33,782 bases of DNA. Origin: JAXHLG01 sp964505305. GTDB taxonomy: Bacteria; Patescibacteriota; Minisyncoccia; Moranbacterales; DUUL01. The notes beneath the pieces were generated by a model. It searched no databases and had not been told where the DNA came from. It saw nothing but the letters and a program-made list of their open reading frames with translations. The translations under genes and the position numbers were made by a program. Every line of letters starts with the position of its first letter. Position 1 is the stretch's first letter. The DNA is taken from NCBI GenBank assembly GCA_964505305.1, contig CAZDHE010000009.1:1-33782 (forward strand), given 5' to 3'. Below, piece by piece: positions 1-7,747 of the stretch.

Positions 1-1
1 A

Positions 2-268
2 GTTAAAGAGCTTAGGAAATATTCTCATTCAGGTGAAATTAACTCGGAAGTAAAAGATAAAGAGGCTGTTTTTAGAAAGCTTAAGGAAAAATATTCCGAT
101 GGCAAATTAAATGAATCGGATGGAGTGAGAATTGATTATCCGGATTGGTGGTTTAATGTCAGAGCTTCCAATACCGAGCCTAAAATTAGATTAAACTTGG
201 AAGCTAAAAGCAGAGATTTGATGAATGAAAAAAAAGAAGAAGTCTTGCAGATAATAAGAAAGAATTAG
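2..268 (+). CDS. Phosphomannomutase/phosphoglucomutase, C-terminal part (5' truncated by window edge)
   Basis: An open frame runs from the window edge to a TAG at 266-268 and encodes the last 88 residues of a protein. Near its end is the segment RASNTEPKIRLNLEA. This matches the phosphate-binding C-terminal domain (domain IV) of alpha-D-phosphohexomutases, where R-x-S-N-T-E-P contacts the sugar phosphate. Such enzymes interconvert hexose 6- and 1-phosphates for cell-envelope sugar synthesis. The catalytic serine and metal loop lie upstream of the window, so substrate preference (mannose, glucose or glucosamine) cannot be judged. The family call is firm; the exact enzyme is not. Confidence 0.85.
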   Translation, partial: VKELRKYSHSGEINSEVKDKEAVFRKLKEKYSDGKLNESDGVRIDYPDWWFNVRASNTEPKIRLNLEAKSRDLMNEKKEEVLQIIRKN

Positions 269-332
269 AATGGTCTGATTTTCATTCAGAGTTATTTCAA
301 TGAATTTTTTTAATTAATACTAATTTAATGTT

Positions 333-917
333 ATGCAAATAAAAATATCCAACAAAAAGAAGTTTATTTTTTTCTTGGCTTTAATTGCTTTTTTTACCAG
401 TTCTTTAGGTTATTATTTTTATTTGAAAAAAGATAACCGGAAAAAAGAAAAAGTTGCAGTTGAGGGAGTAGAGGATCTTGGTAAAGAAGGTTTTGATAAG
501 GCGGCTGAAAAGTTTGAAAAAGCTTTGAAAGAAGATAAGTCCCCCCACAACTTAAAAATGCTGGCAATTTCCCGTTACAATCAAGGAGATCATAAAGAGG
601 CGGAAAAACATTTTAAAGAATTGTTGAAAAAAGACAAGGAAAACGCGTACGAATATTATAATAGCTTAGGCAATATTTATAGGGATAAAGGAGAATTGGA
701 AGAAGCTTTGGAGTATTACGAAAAAGCTATCAAAGAAAAGAATGATTACGAACAAGCTTACCAAAATTTAATTATTTTGTGTCTTTACGAAAAAAAACCT
801 CCCCAGATAGATAAAGCTCATGAATTTATTAAAAAAGGAATTGAAAATATTCCAAAAAGCAAAAATATAAAAAATTTCGAGAAGATAGTTGAAGAAAAAT
901 CTGAGGCAAACGATTAA
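333..917 (+). CDS. Membrane-anchored TPR-repeat protein
   Basis: This 194-aa protein has one N-terminal hydrophobic segment (about residues 11-27, preceded by NKKK), so it is probably a signal anchor with the rest outside the cytoplasm. Residues about 45-175 form helical tetratricopeptide repeats, for example AAEKFEKALKED, EAEKHFKELLKKD and EEALEYYEKAIKE with the preceding Y-x-x-L-G-N-I-Y. TPR units are protein-interaction scaffolds; the partner is unknown. It starts 64 nt after the phosphohexomutase stop and may be co-transcribed with it. Upstream sequence is AT-rich with no clear Shine-Dalgarno, which is common for genes in this window. The fold is clear, the function is not. Confidence 0.75.
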   Translation: MQIKISNKKKFIFFLALIAFFTSSLGYYFYLKKDNRKKEKVAVEGVEDLGKEGFDKAAEKFEKALKEDKSPHNLKMLAISRYNQGDHKEAEKHFKELLKKDKENAYEYYNSLGNIYRDKGELEEALEYYEKAIKEKNDYEQAYQNLIILCLYEKKPPQIDKAHEFIKKGIENIPKSKNIKNFEKIVEEKSEAND

Positions 918-1001
918 GAACTTAAAATGCAAAAGTACAGTTTAAAATTTTGAACACGCAATCTTTTACTTTTAAGATTTTGTTTGTATTTTTAAAAAAC
1001 A

Positions 1002-1059
1002 GCGGAGGCGGAGGGATTCGCCCGGCATCCGCCGGGCGCCCCGCGCATGCGGGGCGAAC
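1002..1059 (-). pseudogene. tRNA-Ser 3'-end fragment carrying a double-hairpin insertion
   Basis: Positions 1002-1020 repeat exactly the 3' end of the intact tRNA-Ser at 1102-1189: discriminator, acceptor 3' strand, T stem and half of the T loop. At the TTCG of the T loop the match is interrupted by 36 nt (1021-1056) made of two perfect hairpins: CCCGGC-ATCC-GCCGGG, then CGCCCCGC-GCAT-GCGGGGCG. After AAC (1057-1059) similarity to the tRNA stops. There is no anticodon arm or D arm, so this is a remnant. The same insertion is found in the damaged copy at 1245-1383. Confidence 0.75.
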
Positions 1060-1101
1060 GCTTCCTTCAAAAAAACAAAAAAACATTTCTCATATTATCA
1101 G

Positions 1102-1189
1102 CGGAGGCGGAGGGATTCGAACCCCCGGTCCCGTAAAACGGGACAACGGTTTTCAAGACCGCCGCTTTCGACCACTCAGCCACGCCTCC
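1102..1189 (-). tRNA. tRNA-Ser (anticodon UGA)
   Basis: Read on the minus strand, this 88-nt sequence folds as a class II tRNA. The acceptor is GGAGGCG pairing with CGCCTCC (discriminator G), and the D arm begins TGGCTGAGTGGTCGAAAG. The anticodon stem GGCGGT/ACCGCC encloses loop CTTGAAA with anticodon TGA. A long variable arm has stem GTCCCG/CGGGAC, and the T loop is TTCGAAT. CCA is not encoded. The long variable arm and UGA anticodon identify serine. It reads UCA and other UCN codons. The neighbouring incomplete copies on both sides are described separately. Confidence 0.95.
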
Positions 1190-1244
1190 CGGATTTATTG
1201 CAAGTAACAATAATATATATTAATAGAGTAAGTAACAATTATCA

Positions 1245-1383
1245 AGGAGGGATTCGCCCGGCATCCGCCGGGCGCCCCGCGTATGCGGGGCGAACCCCCG
1301 GTCCCGCAAAACGGGACAACGGTTTTCAAGACCGCCGCTGGAGCCTTGCCCGGAGTATTTCGGGACCACTCAGCCACGCCTCC
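1245..1383 (-). pseudogene. Damaged tRNA-Ser(UGA) copy with hairpin insertions in the D and T loops
   Basis: This region matches the intact tRNA-Ser over the 5' acceptor strand, D stem, anticodon arm (same CTTGAAA loop), variable arm and T stem. Two insertions sit in loops. The first is 36 nt in the T loop (1257-1292), the same double hairpin as at 1021-1056 apart from one base in the second tetraloop. The second is about 25 nt in the D loop (1340-1364), containing the imperfect hairpin CCCGgagtatttCGGG and replacing TTCG. The 3' acceptor strand CGCCTCC is missing, so no normal acceptor stem can form. It is most likely a pseudogene, although the insertions leave the internal stems intact. Confidence 0.75.
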
Positions 1384-1427
1384 CGGAAAAGTTTGACCAG
1401 ATTAAATGAGACAATATTAAAGCACAT

Positions 1428-2183
1428 TTAGTTTTGCCTGGCTATAACTATAGCGTAAATAGAGCGAGGTTTCAAGAGAGAAATAGCGGAGGCGCATTCA
1501 TTTAAGGTATACCCGGAAGTGCAAACGTCATCAATCAAAAGGATTTTTCTTCCTTTGATTAATGAATAGAAATTTTCATTTATCTCGAAAGCTCCTTGAA
1601 TATTGGCTTGGCGCTTTTCCCTGTTTTTTATGCCGGCCTGGCATGGAGTGTTTTTCCTTCTGTGGATAATATTATTGTTGATCGGAATTGTGAGGTTTTC
1701 AATCAGACCTTCTCCAAAATTTTTTCCCAATAAAAAAGATTGATTAAAACCTCTCCAGCGAAGGCGGATAGGGTGAAGCGGAACCGGGATGATTAGATCC
1801 GGAATGGGAAGGTTGTGTTTGTGGGCGGATCTAATCATTATTTTTGATAAAGGCTCAGCTAACTCAAAAGTGAATTTGTATTTGAATTGATGAATTAAAC
1901 TTTTAATCAAAGGATCTTTATAATCCGAGGCTACAAGGATGTTTTTAAGATTGGAATGGTCTTTTCTGCAAATTCTGCAGATTTTTCCTGTTTCTGTAAC
2001 GGAATGTTGGCAAATGGGGCAAACTTGAAGGCTTTCAATTTCAATTTTTTTGAGACACTTTTTGCACAAGAAAAAGCCTTCTTTGTTGCAAGAAATACAG
2101 CTTTTGGGGAAAACCAGATCCAATAAGCAATCCTCTGTTTTTTGAATTATTTGTGATGTTTTTTTAATTGCATTTAATTGCAA
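1428..2183 (-). CDS. comF: ComF family protein (zinc ribbon plus phosphoribosyltransferase domain)
   Basis: The 251-aa product has an N-terminal double zinc-ribbon with Cys pairs at residues 29/32, 40/43, 55/58 and 69/72. A type I phosphoribosyltransferase domain follows; its PRPP loop LLIDDVCTSGYT is at about 215-226, and it contains the family segment IIPVPLHPIRLRWRGFNQ. Homologues in competent bacteria act in the cytoplasm to help pull in transforming single-stranded DNA. That fits the type IV pilus locus encoded divergently nearby, which could serve DNA uptake. Its ATG lies inside the end of clpC (20-nt overlap), so the two genes are very probably translationally coupled. Length is typical. 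Confidence 0.92.
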   Translation of the reverse strand: MQLNAIKKTSQIIQKTEDCLLDLVFPKSCISCNKEGFFLCKKCLKKIEIESLQVCPICQHSVTETGKICRICRKDHSNLKNILVASDYKDPLIKSLIHQFKYKFTFELAEPLSKIMIRSAHKHNLPIPDLIIPVPLHPIRLRWRGFNQSFLLGKNFGEGLIENLTIPINNNIIHRRKNTPCQAGIKNREKRQANIQGAFEINENFYSLIKGRKILLIDDVCTSGYTLNECASAISLLKPRSIYAIVIARQN

Positions 2184-4662
2184 GGCGGTTATTTTTGCGT
2201 GTTAATTCTATTTTTTTCGGTTGGCAGCTTACTATTTTTTCAGCTAACAAGGGCTCAACAGATTCTTCTATTTGTTTTTTAATCAATCTTGCTCCTTGCT
2301 TGGAGTCAAAACTTTTGCGAGTTAACTCCTCCAAAACATCTTCTTGAACGTTCAACCGAATTCCTTTTCCCCTTAACCTGGCTTTTAGCAGGGAAATCTC
2401 ATTTTTGACAATCTTTTTAATGTCTTGGCGAGTTAGTTGATTAAAAATTAAAACACTATCTAAACGATTTATTAGTTCTATCGGCAAGAATTCTTGCAGG
2501 GCTTGCTGAATGATCTTTTGAGCTTTGTTTTTTTCTTGGCGGGTTGAGGATCGATCTTCCTTGCCAAATCCAATGGAGGAGAATCGGTTTAACTCATTAG
2601 TCCCCAGGTTTGAAGTCAATATTATCACGGCGTTTTTAAAATTAATCTTTTTGCCCTTTGAGTCAGTTATTTCTCCTTCATCTAAAATCTGCAAAAGAAC
2701 GTTAAGAACATTTTTGTCTGCTTTTTCTATTTCGTCAAACAAAACAACGCTGTGAGGGTTTCTTCTTATTTTTTCCGTTAATTCTCCGCTTTCTTCATAG
2801 CCTACATATCCGGCGGGAGCTCCCAACAGCCTGGATACTGAATGACGCTCCATAAATTCGCTCATATTGATTTGAATCAAGCCTTCTTTTTCCGAAGAGG
2901 AAATGGTTTGGGATAAGATTTTGGCTGTCATGGTTTTTCCAACCCCCGAAGAACCTACAAACAAGAATGATCCCAAGGGTTTATTTGGATCGGCCACGCC
3001 GCTTGATTTTCTTAAGACGGATTGGTATATTTTTTCAACAACTTCTTTTTGGCCTATAAGTTTTTTTTGTAAATTGCTTTTTATTTGGCGAGGAATATCC
3101 GAGTCTTTCTCCCTAATCATACTCAGCGGTATTTGAGAGGCTTCAGCTACTGTTTCTTTTATATCTTCAGCGGTTAGTTTTACCGGGTTTTTCTTTTCTT
3201 CTTTTTTAATTTCGGTCTTTAAGGTGTCGATGGCGTCCTGTTTCTTTTTCTCTTCTCCTCTTATTCTAATAGCTTCTTCATAGCGGTCATTCATAACCAA
3301 GAATTCTTTTCTCCGAATAATTTTATCTAATGCTTCATACTCTTTATTTATTTTTTTGTAAAGTTCTAAACCGGAGGAAGAAGTCCTTTTTTTAGCGGCG
3401 CTTTCATCAATTAAGTCGATAGCGCTATCGGGTAGAAATTTATCATGCAAGTATCTTTTTGCCAGTGTTGCGGCAACCCGGACAGCGTCTGGATTGATTT
3501 TAATGTTGTGGTGTTTTTCATAGAGGGGTTTGATGCCTTGTAGTATTTTTTTGGCTTCTTGTAAACCGGGCTCTTCCACGTAAATTGATTGAAATCTTCT
3601 TTCTAAGGCGGCGTCTTTTTCTATATTTTTACGGTATTCTTCAATAGTGGTAGCGCCTATTACTTGAATTTCTCCTCTGGATAAAGCGGGCTTGAGAATG
3701 TTGGCCGCGTCCATTCCTCCTATTGCATTGCCGGCGCCTACCAGATTATGAATTTCATCTATAAAAAGAATTATCTCCGGGTTTTGAGAAGCTTCCCGAA
3801 CCACCTCTTTAAGGCGGGCCTCAAACTCTCCTCTAAAATTGGTTCCGGCAACTAATAAACCTAAATCCAAGCCGATAATTTTTTTATTGTTGAGATAAAA
3901 AGGCGCGTTGCCTTCGTTTATTTGCTGGGCTAATCCTTCTATGATAGCTGTTTTACCCACCCCGGGATCTCCGATTAGAACCGGATTGTTTTTATTTTTT
4001 CTGCCCAGGATATTGGAAATTCTATTTAATTCTTTTTCTCTGCCGATGAGAATGTGTTTTTGTTTTTTTGCTAATTGGTTAAAGTCTGTTCCAAATTCCG
4101 AGAGATAAGATTTTTTTTGCTTATTTTCCGAGGGGAAAAAGTTTTCTATTAAAGAATTCATATCTCCCATAAAATCAGGGGTTTGAAAACCTCTCCCGGA
4201 ACGTCCCCCATTGTTTTTGCTCATTTTGGTTTTTTGTGGAGGGACGAAATGTTTATCTGTCGGGAAATATTTATGCAGAAGAATCTTTTCTTTTCGAGAT
4301 AATAAAGAAAGCAAAGCATGGAAGAGGTGCTCGGTTCCAACGAAGGGAGTTTGAGACGTTTTGGCTGTTTGGTGGGCTTTAATAACCACTTCATAAACAT
4401 TCACTCTAATTTTTTTGTTTTTAATCTGTTGGTTGGTTAAGAATTTTTTTGGATTAATGGAGACTGTTTCCAGAATTGTTTTCCCCAAGCTTCCTTTCTG
4501 AGAAGAAAGGGCTTTTAATAAAAATAAAGCGTTAATCTTTTTTAGATCCGAGTTTCCGGATACTTTTCGGGTTTTTTCCAGCACTTGCAGGGCATTCTTG
4601 GTTAATCTTTTTTTAATGTCGAAATTCATATAAAAATAATTGGTTAAATTTAAATTTTGCAA
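2164..4662 (-). CDS. clpC: ATP-dependent Clp protease ATP-binding subunit (ClpC-like, two AAA+ modules)
   Basis: This 832-aa Hsp100 unfoldase probably feeds substrates to ClpP. It has a divergent Clp_N region (about 12-130) and AAA+ module 1 with Walker A GDPGVGKT (231-238) and Walker B IILFIDE (about 297-303). A short UVR-like middle segment follows (about 440-490). Module 2 has Walker A GSSGVGKT (570-577) and Walker B VVLFDE (639-644), then the C-terminal D2-small domain. The middle segment is short as in ClpC, not long as in ClpB. The frame can start at TTG 4662 or ATG 4629 (MNFDIKKRL); neither has an obvious Shine-Dalgarno. I favour ATG 4629, because family members begin near there and the first 11 residues look unrelated. 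Confidence 0.93.
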   Translation of the reverse strand: MQNLNLTNYFYMNFDIKKRLTKNALQVLEKTRKVSGNSDLKKINALFLLKALSSQKGSLGKTILETVSINPKKFLTNQQIKNKKIRVNVYEVVIKAHQTAKTSQTPFVGTEHLFHALLSLLSRKEKILLHKYFPTDKHFVPPQKTKMSKNNGGRSGRGFQTPDFMGDMNSLIENFFPSENKQKKSYLSEFGTDFNQLAKKQKHILIGREKELNRISNILGRKNKNNPVLIGDPGVGKTAIIEGLAQQINEGNAPFYLNNKKIIGLDLGLLVAGTNFRGEFEARLKEVVREASQNPEIILFIDEIHNLVGAGNAIGGMDAANILKPALSRGEIQVIGATTIEEYRKNIEKDAALERRFQSIYVEEPGLQEAKKILQGIKPLYEKHHNIKINPDAVRVAATLAKRYLHDKFLPDSAIDLIDESAAKKRTSSSGLELYKKINKEYEALDKIIRRKEFLVMNDRYEEAIRIRGEEKKKQDAIDTLKTEIKKEEKKNPVKLTAEDIKETVAEASQIPLSMIREKDSDIPRQIKSNLQKKLIGQKEVVEKIYQSVLRKSSGVADPNKPLGSFLFVGSSGVGKTMTAKILSQTISSSEKEGLIQINMSEFMERHSVSRLLGAPAGYVGYEESGELTEKIRRNPHSVVLFDEIEKADKNVLNVLLQILDEGEITDSKGKKINFKNAVIILTSNLGTNELNRFSSIGFGKEDRSSTRQEKNKAQKIIQQALQEFLPIELINRLDSVLIFNQLTRQDIKKIVKNEISLLKARLRGKGIRLNVQEDVLEELTRKSFDSKQGARLIKKQIEESVEPLLAEKIVSCQPKKIELTRKNNRLAIKCN

Positions 4663-4677
4663 AAAATAAAAAAAATG

Positions 4678-4707
4678 TTATACTTTTTCTAAATTGTGGA
4701 AAAGGTT
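4678..4707 (-). promoter_or_regulatory. Possible promoter for clpC-comF
   Basis: On the minus strand, just upstream of clpC, the sequence contains TATAAC (reverse complement of GTTATA at 4677-4682). It is preceded by an A/T-rich stretch with only weak -35 candidates. It lies in the divergent intergenic region and would give a short leader. Support is limited to this -10-like hexamer and its position. Confidence 0.3.
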
Positions 4708-4795
4708 TAAAAATTTAATTAATTTGCGCAAAAGTTTATACGTGAAAACCTGCTTGCCTTTTTCATCTTTTAAAAAATTAAAAGCAAATAAAGTA

Positions 4796-4825
4796 TTGCA
4801 TAATTTTTTTAATTTGTTATATAAT
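4796..4825 (+). promoter_or_regulatory. Sigma70-type promoter for the type IV pilus operon
   Basis: TTGCAT (4796-4801) and a perfect TATAAT (4820-4825) are separated by 18 nt. Transcription would start near 4832, giving a leader of about 75 nt before pilM at 4908. This is the best promoter match in the clpC-pilM divergent region. Confidence 0.65.
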
Positions 4826-4907
4826 AAGCATACCATAAAGTGGCTTTTTTTCAAGAGAAGAAGTTTCATTGAGCTAAACCAAGATAAATTAAAAATAAAA
4901 AAATAAA

Positions 4908-6086
4908 ATGGATTTACAACTTGATAAATATTTTAAGAATTGGAAAGGATTTTTTAAAAAAGAGAAAACCCACTCAATTGGGGTTGATGTTGGCGGTAAT
5001 AACTTTAAAATAGTAGAGCTAAAAAAAGAAAAAGGACAAATTGTTTTGAAGAATTATGCTTTGGTTAAGGTTAACGAGGGCGTTTCCGACAATAATGATA
5101 TGATTAGCGAACACTTGGGAGTGGCTTTGAGGAAAGTTTTTGATGAGTTAAAAATAAAATCCGACAAAATCAACGTTGCTTTGCCAACGACTTCTTCCCT
5201 GATAACTTTAATTGAAGTGGAAAATAAAGAAGGAGGATACCTAAAGCAAGCCATTGAATTGGAGGCTCCCAAGTATATCCCGGTTGACCTTAAAGATATT
5301 GTTTATGATTGGCAGGTTATTGAAAATCCTCGAAAAGAAGCCAGCAGAGAGGCTAATAATAATAAAAATGACAGTAAGGAAGAAGAGGTTGGGAACTCTA
5401 CAAGTTCTCAGGAATTGGAATCCGAAACCAAAAAAGTATTGCTGGTTTCTGTGATGAAAGAGGTAAGCAAGAAGTTTCAAAAAATTTTTAGTAAAAACAA
5501 TTTCGAGATAGATTACTTGGAAGTGGATTGCTTTCCTATTAAAAAATCTTTGATCAGGAATGGTCGGGGGAATTATATAATTTTGGATATTGGAGGAAAG
5601 GCTTCCAACATTATCGGAATTTATAACGGGAATATTATTTTTAATCGAAATCTTGATATTGCCGGAAATAGATTGACGGACTTAATAGCTGATACTCTTG
5701 GAGTGGGGCGAAAGAAGGCTGAAAATATAAAAATAGAAAAAGGTTTTAGCGATGACTCTTTTAAGGTGGCGGAGAATGTCGTCAAGCCCTTTTTTGATAA
5801 TTTAGTTAAGCAAGTCAAAAAAACGCAAGAAGAATTTCATGATTTTTTCAAAGATGAAGGAGCGGAGGCTATTGTTTTGACGGGAGGGACGTCCCAGATG
5901 AAGGGGCTAAGGGATTATTTAGAAAAAAGCTTAGAAACCAAAATTTATTACGGCAATCCATGGGCGGGAATAAATTTCCCTAATAATTTAAAAGAAAAAC
6001 TATACTCTTTAAGTCCTTATTTTGCCATAGCTACAGGGCTTGCCCTGATGGGTCTTGAGGAAGAACAAGGGGAAGATTTGGAATAA
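4908..6086 (+). CDS. pilM: Type IV pilus assembly ATPase-fold protein PilM
   Basis: The 392-aa protein has the actin/FtsA-like ATPase fold. The phosphate-1 motif is SIGVDVGGNNFKIVEL (23-38), phosphate-2 is IILDIGGKASNIIGIY (224-239) and the adenosine motif is IVLTGGTSQMKGL (322-334). PilM is cytoplasmic and binds the N-terminus of PilN, linking the inner-membrane PilN/PilO subcomplex to the motor. An acidic, Asn/Ser/Glu-rich insert at about 141-175 interrupts the usual fold and is probably a surface loop. It is the first gene of the pilus operon, with pilN and pilO directly after it. It has no Shine-Dalgarno; an A-rich leader precedes the ATG. Confidence 0.92.
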   Translation: MDLQLDKYFKNWKGFFKKEKTHSIGVDVGGNNFKIVELKKEKGQIVLKNYALVKVNEGVSDNNDMISEHLGVALRKVFDELKIKSDKINVALPTTSSLITLIEVENKEGGYLKQAIELEAPKYIPVDLKDIVYDWQVIENPRKEASREANNNKNDSKEEEVGNSTSSQELESETKKVLLVSVMKEVSKKFQKIFSKNNFEIDYLEVDCFPIKKSLIRNGRGNYIILDIGGKASNIIGIYNGNIIFNRNLDIAGNRLTDLIADTLGVGRKKAENIKIEKGFSDDSFKVAENVVKPFFDNLVKQVKKTQEEFHDFFKDEGAEAIVLTGGTSQMKGLRDYLEKSLETKIYYGNPWAGINFPNNLKEKLYSLSPYFAIATGLALMGLEEEQGEDLE

Positions 6087-6176
6087 TTTTCTTGATAATT
6101 TTTATTATGTGTATTAATATGAAAACAAATTCCTAAGATCAAAAAAGACATTAAATAAAAAGCTAAAATTAAAGAG

Positions 6177-6710
6177 ATGAAAAAAAACATCAATTTGAAA
6201 AGCGACTATGAAGCAAGTAGAGAGAAGAAGCGCAAAAGCCCGCTCTCTTCTGTTTTAAGCATTGTGATAATCCTATTAGTGTTAGCTGCTTATGGAGCTG
6301 TTTATTTCTTAAATAGTCAAGCCGAGGAGGAAACAAATAATTTGGATAGCAAAATAACTGAGGCTCGAGAACAGCTTGAAAGTGAGGATATCAAGGATTT
6401 TTATAATTTTGAAAATAAACAAAACTTTATTAAAAAAGAAGTTGAGAAGTTCGGTTACAATAAAACGGCAGGAGCTTTAATTAAAATTTCCGAGAACGCT
6501 CTTCCGGAAATTGAGGTTGAAGAACTGCGCTTAAACAAAGAAGGCGACTTCTTGAAGTGCCAAATAGCAGTGAGAGCTTCTGAAAAGGAACAAATTGCCA
6601 AACAGCTAAAAGCCTACAAGGATGTGGAAAAAATAAGTAAAGCGGATACCGGAGGAGTTGATCTTCAAGATAATTATTATCATACGACAATAACTTTTAA
6701 TTTACATTAA
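6177..6710 (+). CDS. pilN: PilN-like type IV pilus inner-membrane assembly protein
   Basis: This 177-aa bitopic protein has a short cytoplasmic N-terminus beginning MKKNINLKSDYE, a transmembrane helix at about 25-46 and a coiled-coil stretch (about 48-85). A ferredoxin-like C-terminal domain follows, with alternating strands such as PEIEVEELRLNKEGDFLKC. Sequence identity to PilN is weak. The call rests on topology, size and position between pilM and pilO, and on the N-terminal I-N-L segment, which in characterised PilN proteins docks onto PilM. The protein continues to the pilO start with a gap of only 3 nt. Confidence 0.8.
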   Translation: MKKNINLKSDYEASREKKRKSPLSSVLSIVIILLVLAAYGAVYFLNSQAEEETNNLDSKITEAREQLESEDIKDFYNFENKQNFIKKEVEKFGYNKTAGALIKISENALPEIEVEELRLNKEGDFLKCQIAVRASEKEQIAKQLKAYKDVEKISKADTGGVDLQDNYYHTTITFNLH

Positions 6711-6713
6711 ATT

Positions 6714-7640
6714 ATGAAAAGCCAAATATTGTTCTTGCCTCTTGCTCTTATATTATCTGTCACTGTATTTGTTTTACTTATCAAACCGGAATGGGATTTA
6801 TATCAAAGCAAAAAAGAGCAGATAGAGCAAGAGCAGCAAAAATTGGATAATTTTAAGTCAAATTACGATAAAGTAAAAAGCTCTGCCGATAAATTTAAAG
6901 AAGCTGATGATGCTCAGATTAGCAAAATAGACAACGCTGTTCCCGCCGATCCGCGGAAAGACTCTTTAATATCGGACTTTTTTTATCTTTCTGATAAAGA
7001 AAATGTTTTGATAAGTGGGGTGAGTTTTAGCAAGAAGGATAACCTTACCCTTGCCGGAGAGGAGAAAGAAGCGGATAATAAAGAGGAGGATGAAAGTAAG
7101 GGAGAAATTAAGGTTTCGGAGGTGGGATTAACTCTCTCGGGGGATTATTTTGATTTAAGAAGTTTTGTGTATTCTCTGGAACGGATGATTAGAGTCAATA
7201 CGATTGAAAGTGCTGCATTTTCTGTTAATGATAAAGATGACACAATTGACTTGGGAGTTGAGTTTGATGTTTATCACAGAGAAGATTTAGAAAAAGAATT
7301 GGTGTTTCAAGCCTTTCCGGACAAGCAAGGCTGGCAAGACATAATCAATACGGGCTTTTCTGTTGATTTCATTGAAAGTTTTAATAAAAACAAAGGAGAT
7401 TTTCATGTTTTTGATCCCGACTTGTCGAGCGCGGGTAAGGATAATTTATTTGAAAGAGGTGGAAATTCTACCTCAGATGAGAATTTTGAGGACAAAGAGG
7501 TTCAAGATGAGCAAGAGGAGCAGGGAGAGTCGGATGAGGATAACCTTGAAACTGACGAAGAAGATGAAACTAACGAAGAGGATGAAACTGAAGAAGGAGA
7601 AGAACCTGAATCTTCTGAACAGGAAGATGTTGAGAATTAG
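6714..7640 (+). CDS. pilO: PilO-like type IV pilus inner-membrane assembly protein with acidic tail
   Basis: This 308-aa protein has an N-terminal transmembrane helix (about 5-23), a coiled coil (about 29-66) and a PilO-type ferredoxin-like domain. The stretch LSGDYFDLRSFVYSLERMIRVNTIESAAFS (about 143-172; only the fold pattern is used here) is typical of PilO. The last 55 or so residues are almost entirely Asp/Glu with Ser, Gln and Asn. This tail is not part of the usual fold and should be extracytoplasmic. The protein is expected to heterodimerise with PilN and align the pilus motor. Identification relies on architecture and gene order. Confidence 0.8.
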   Translation: MKSQILFLPLALILSVTVFVLLIKPEWDLYQSKKEQIEQEQQKLDNFKSNYDKVKSSADKFKEADDAQISKIDNAVPADPRKDSLISDFFYLSDKENVLISGVSFSKKDNLTLAGEEKEADNKEEDESKGEIKVSEVGLTLSGDYFDLRSFVYSLERMIRVNTIESAAFSVNDKDDTIDLGVEFDVYHREDLEKELVFQAFPDKQGWQDIINTGFSVDFIESFNKNKGDFHVFDPDLSSAGKDNLFERGGNSTSDENFEDKEVQDEQEEQGESDEDNLETDEEDETNEEDETEEGEEPESSEQEDVEN

Positions 7641-7747
7641 AGGGGGTGGCAATAGAGAAAAAAATATTTTTAAATTTGATTTTTTAGAAATTGGGAGGTA
7701 ATGTGTTTTTAAACGCCGGGTTTTAAATAAATTAAAATAAATTAAAA

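Noticed and set aside
950..1431. Open frames on both strands overlapping the tRNA region
   Set aside because: They read through tRNA and hairpin repeats, so their similarity to each other comes from the duplicated tRNA sequence, not from a protein family.
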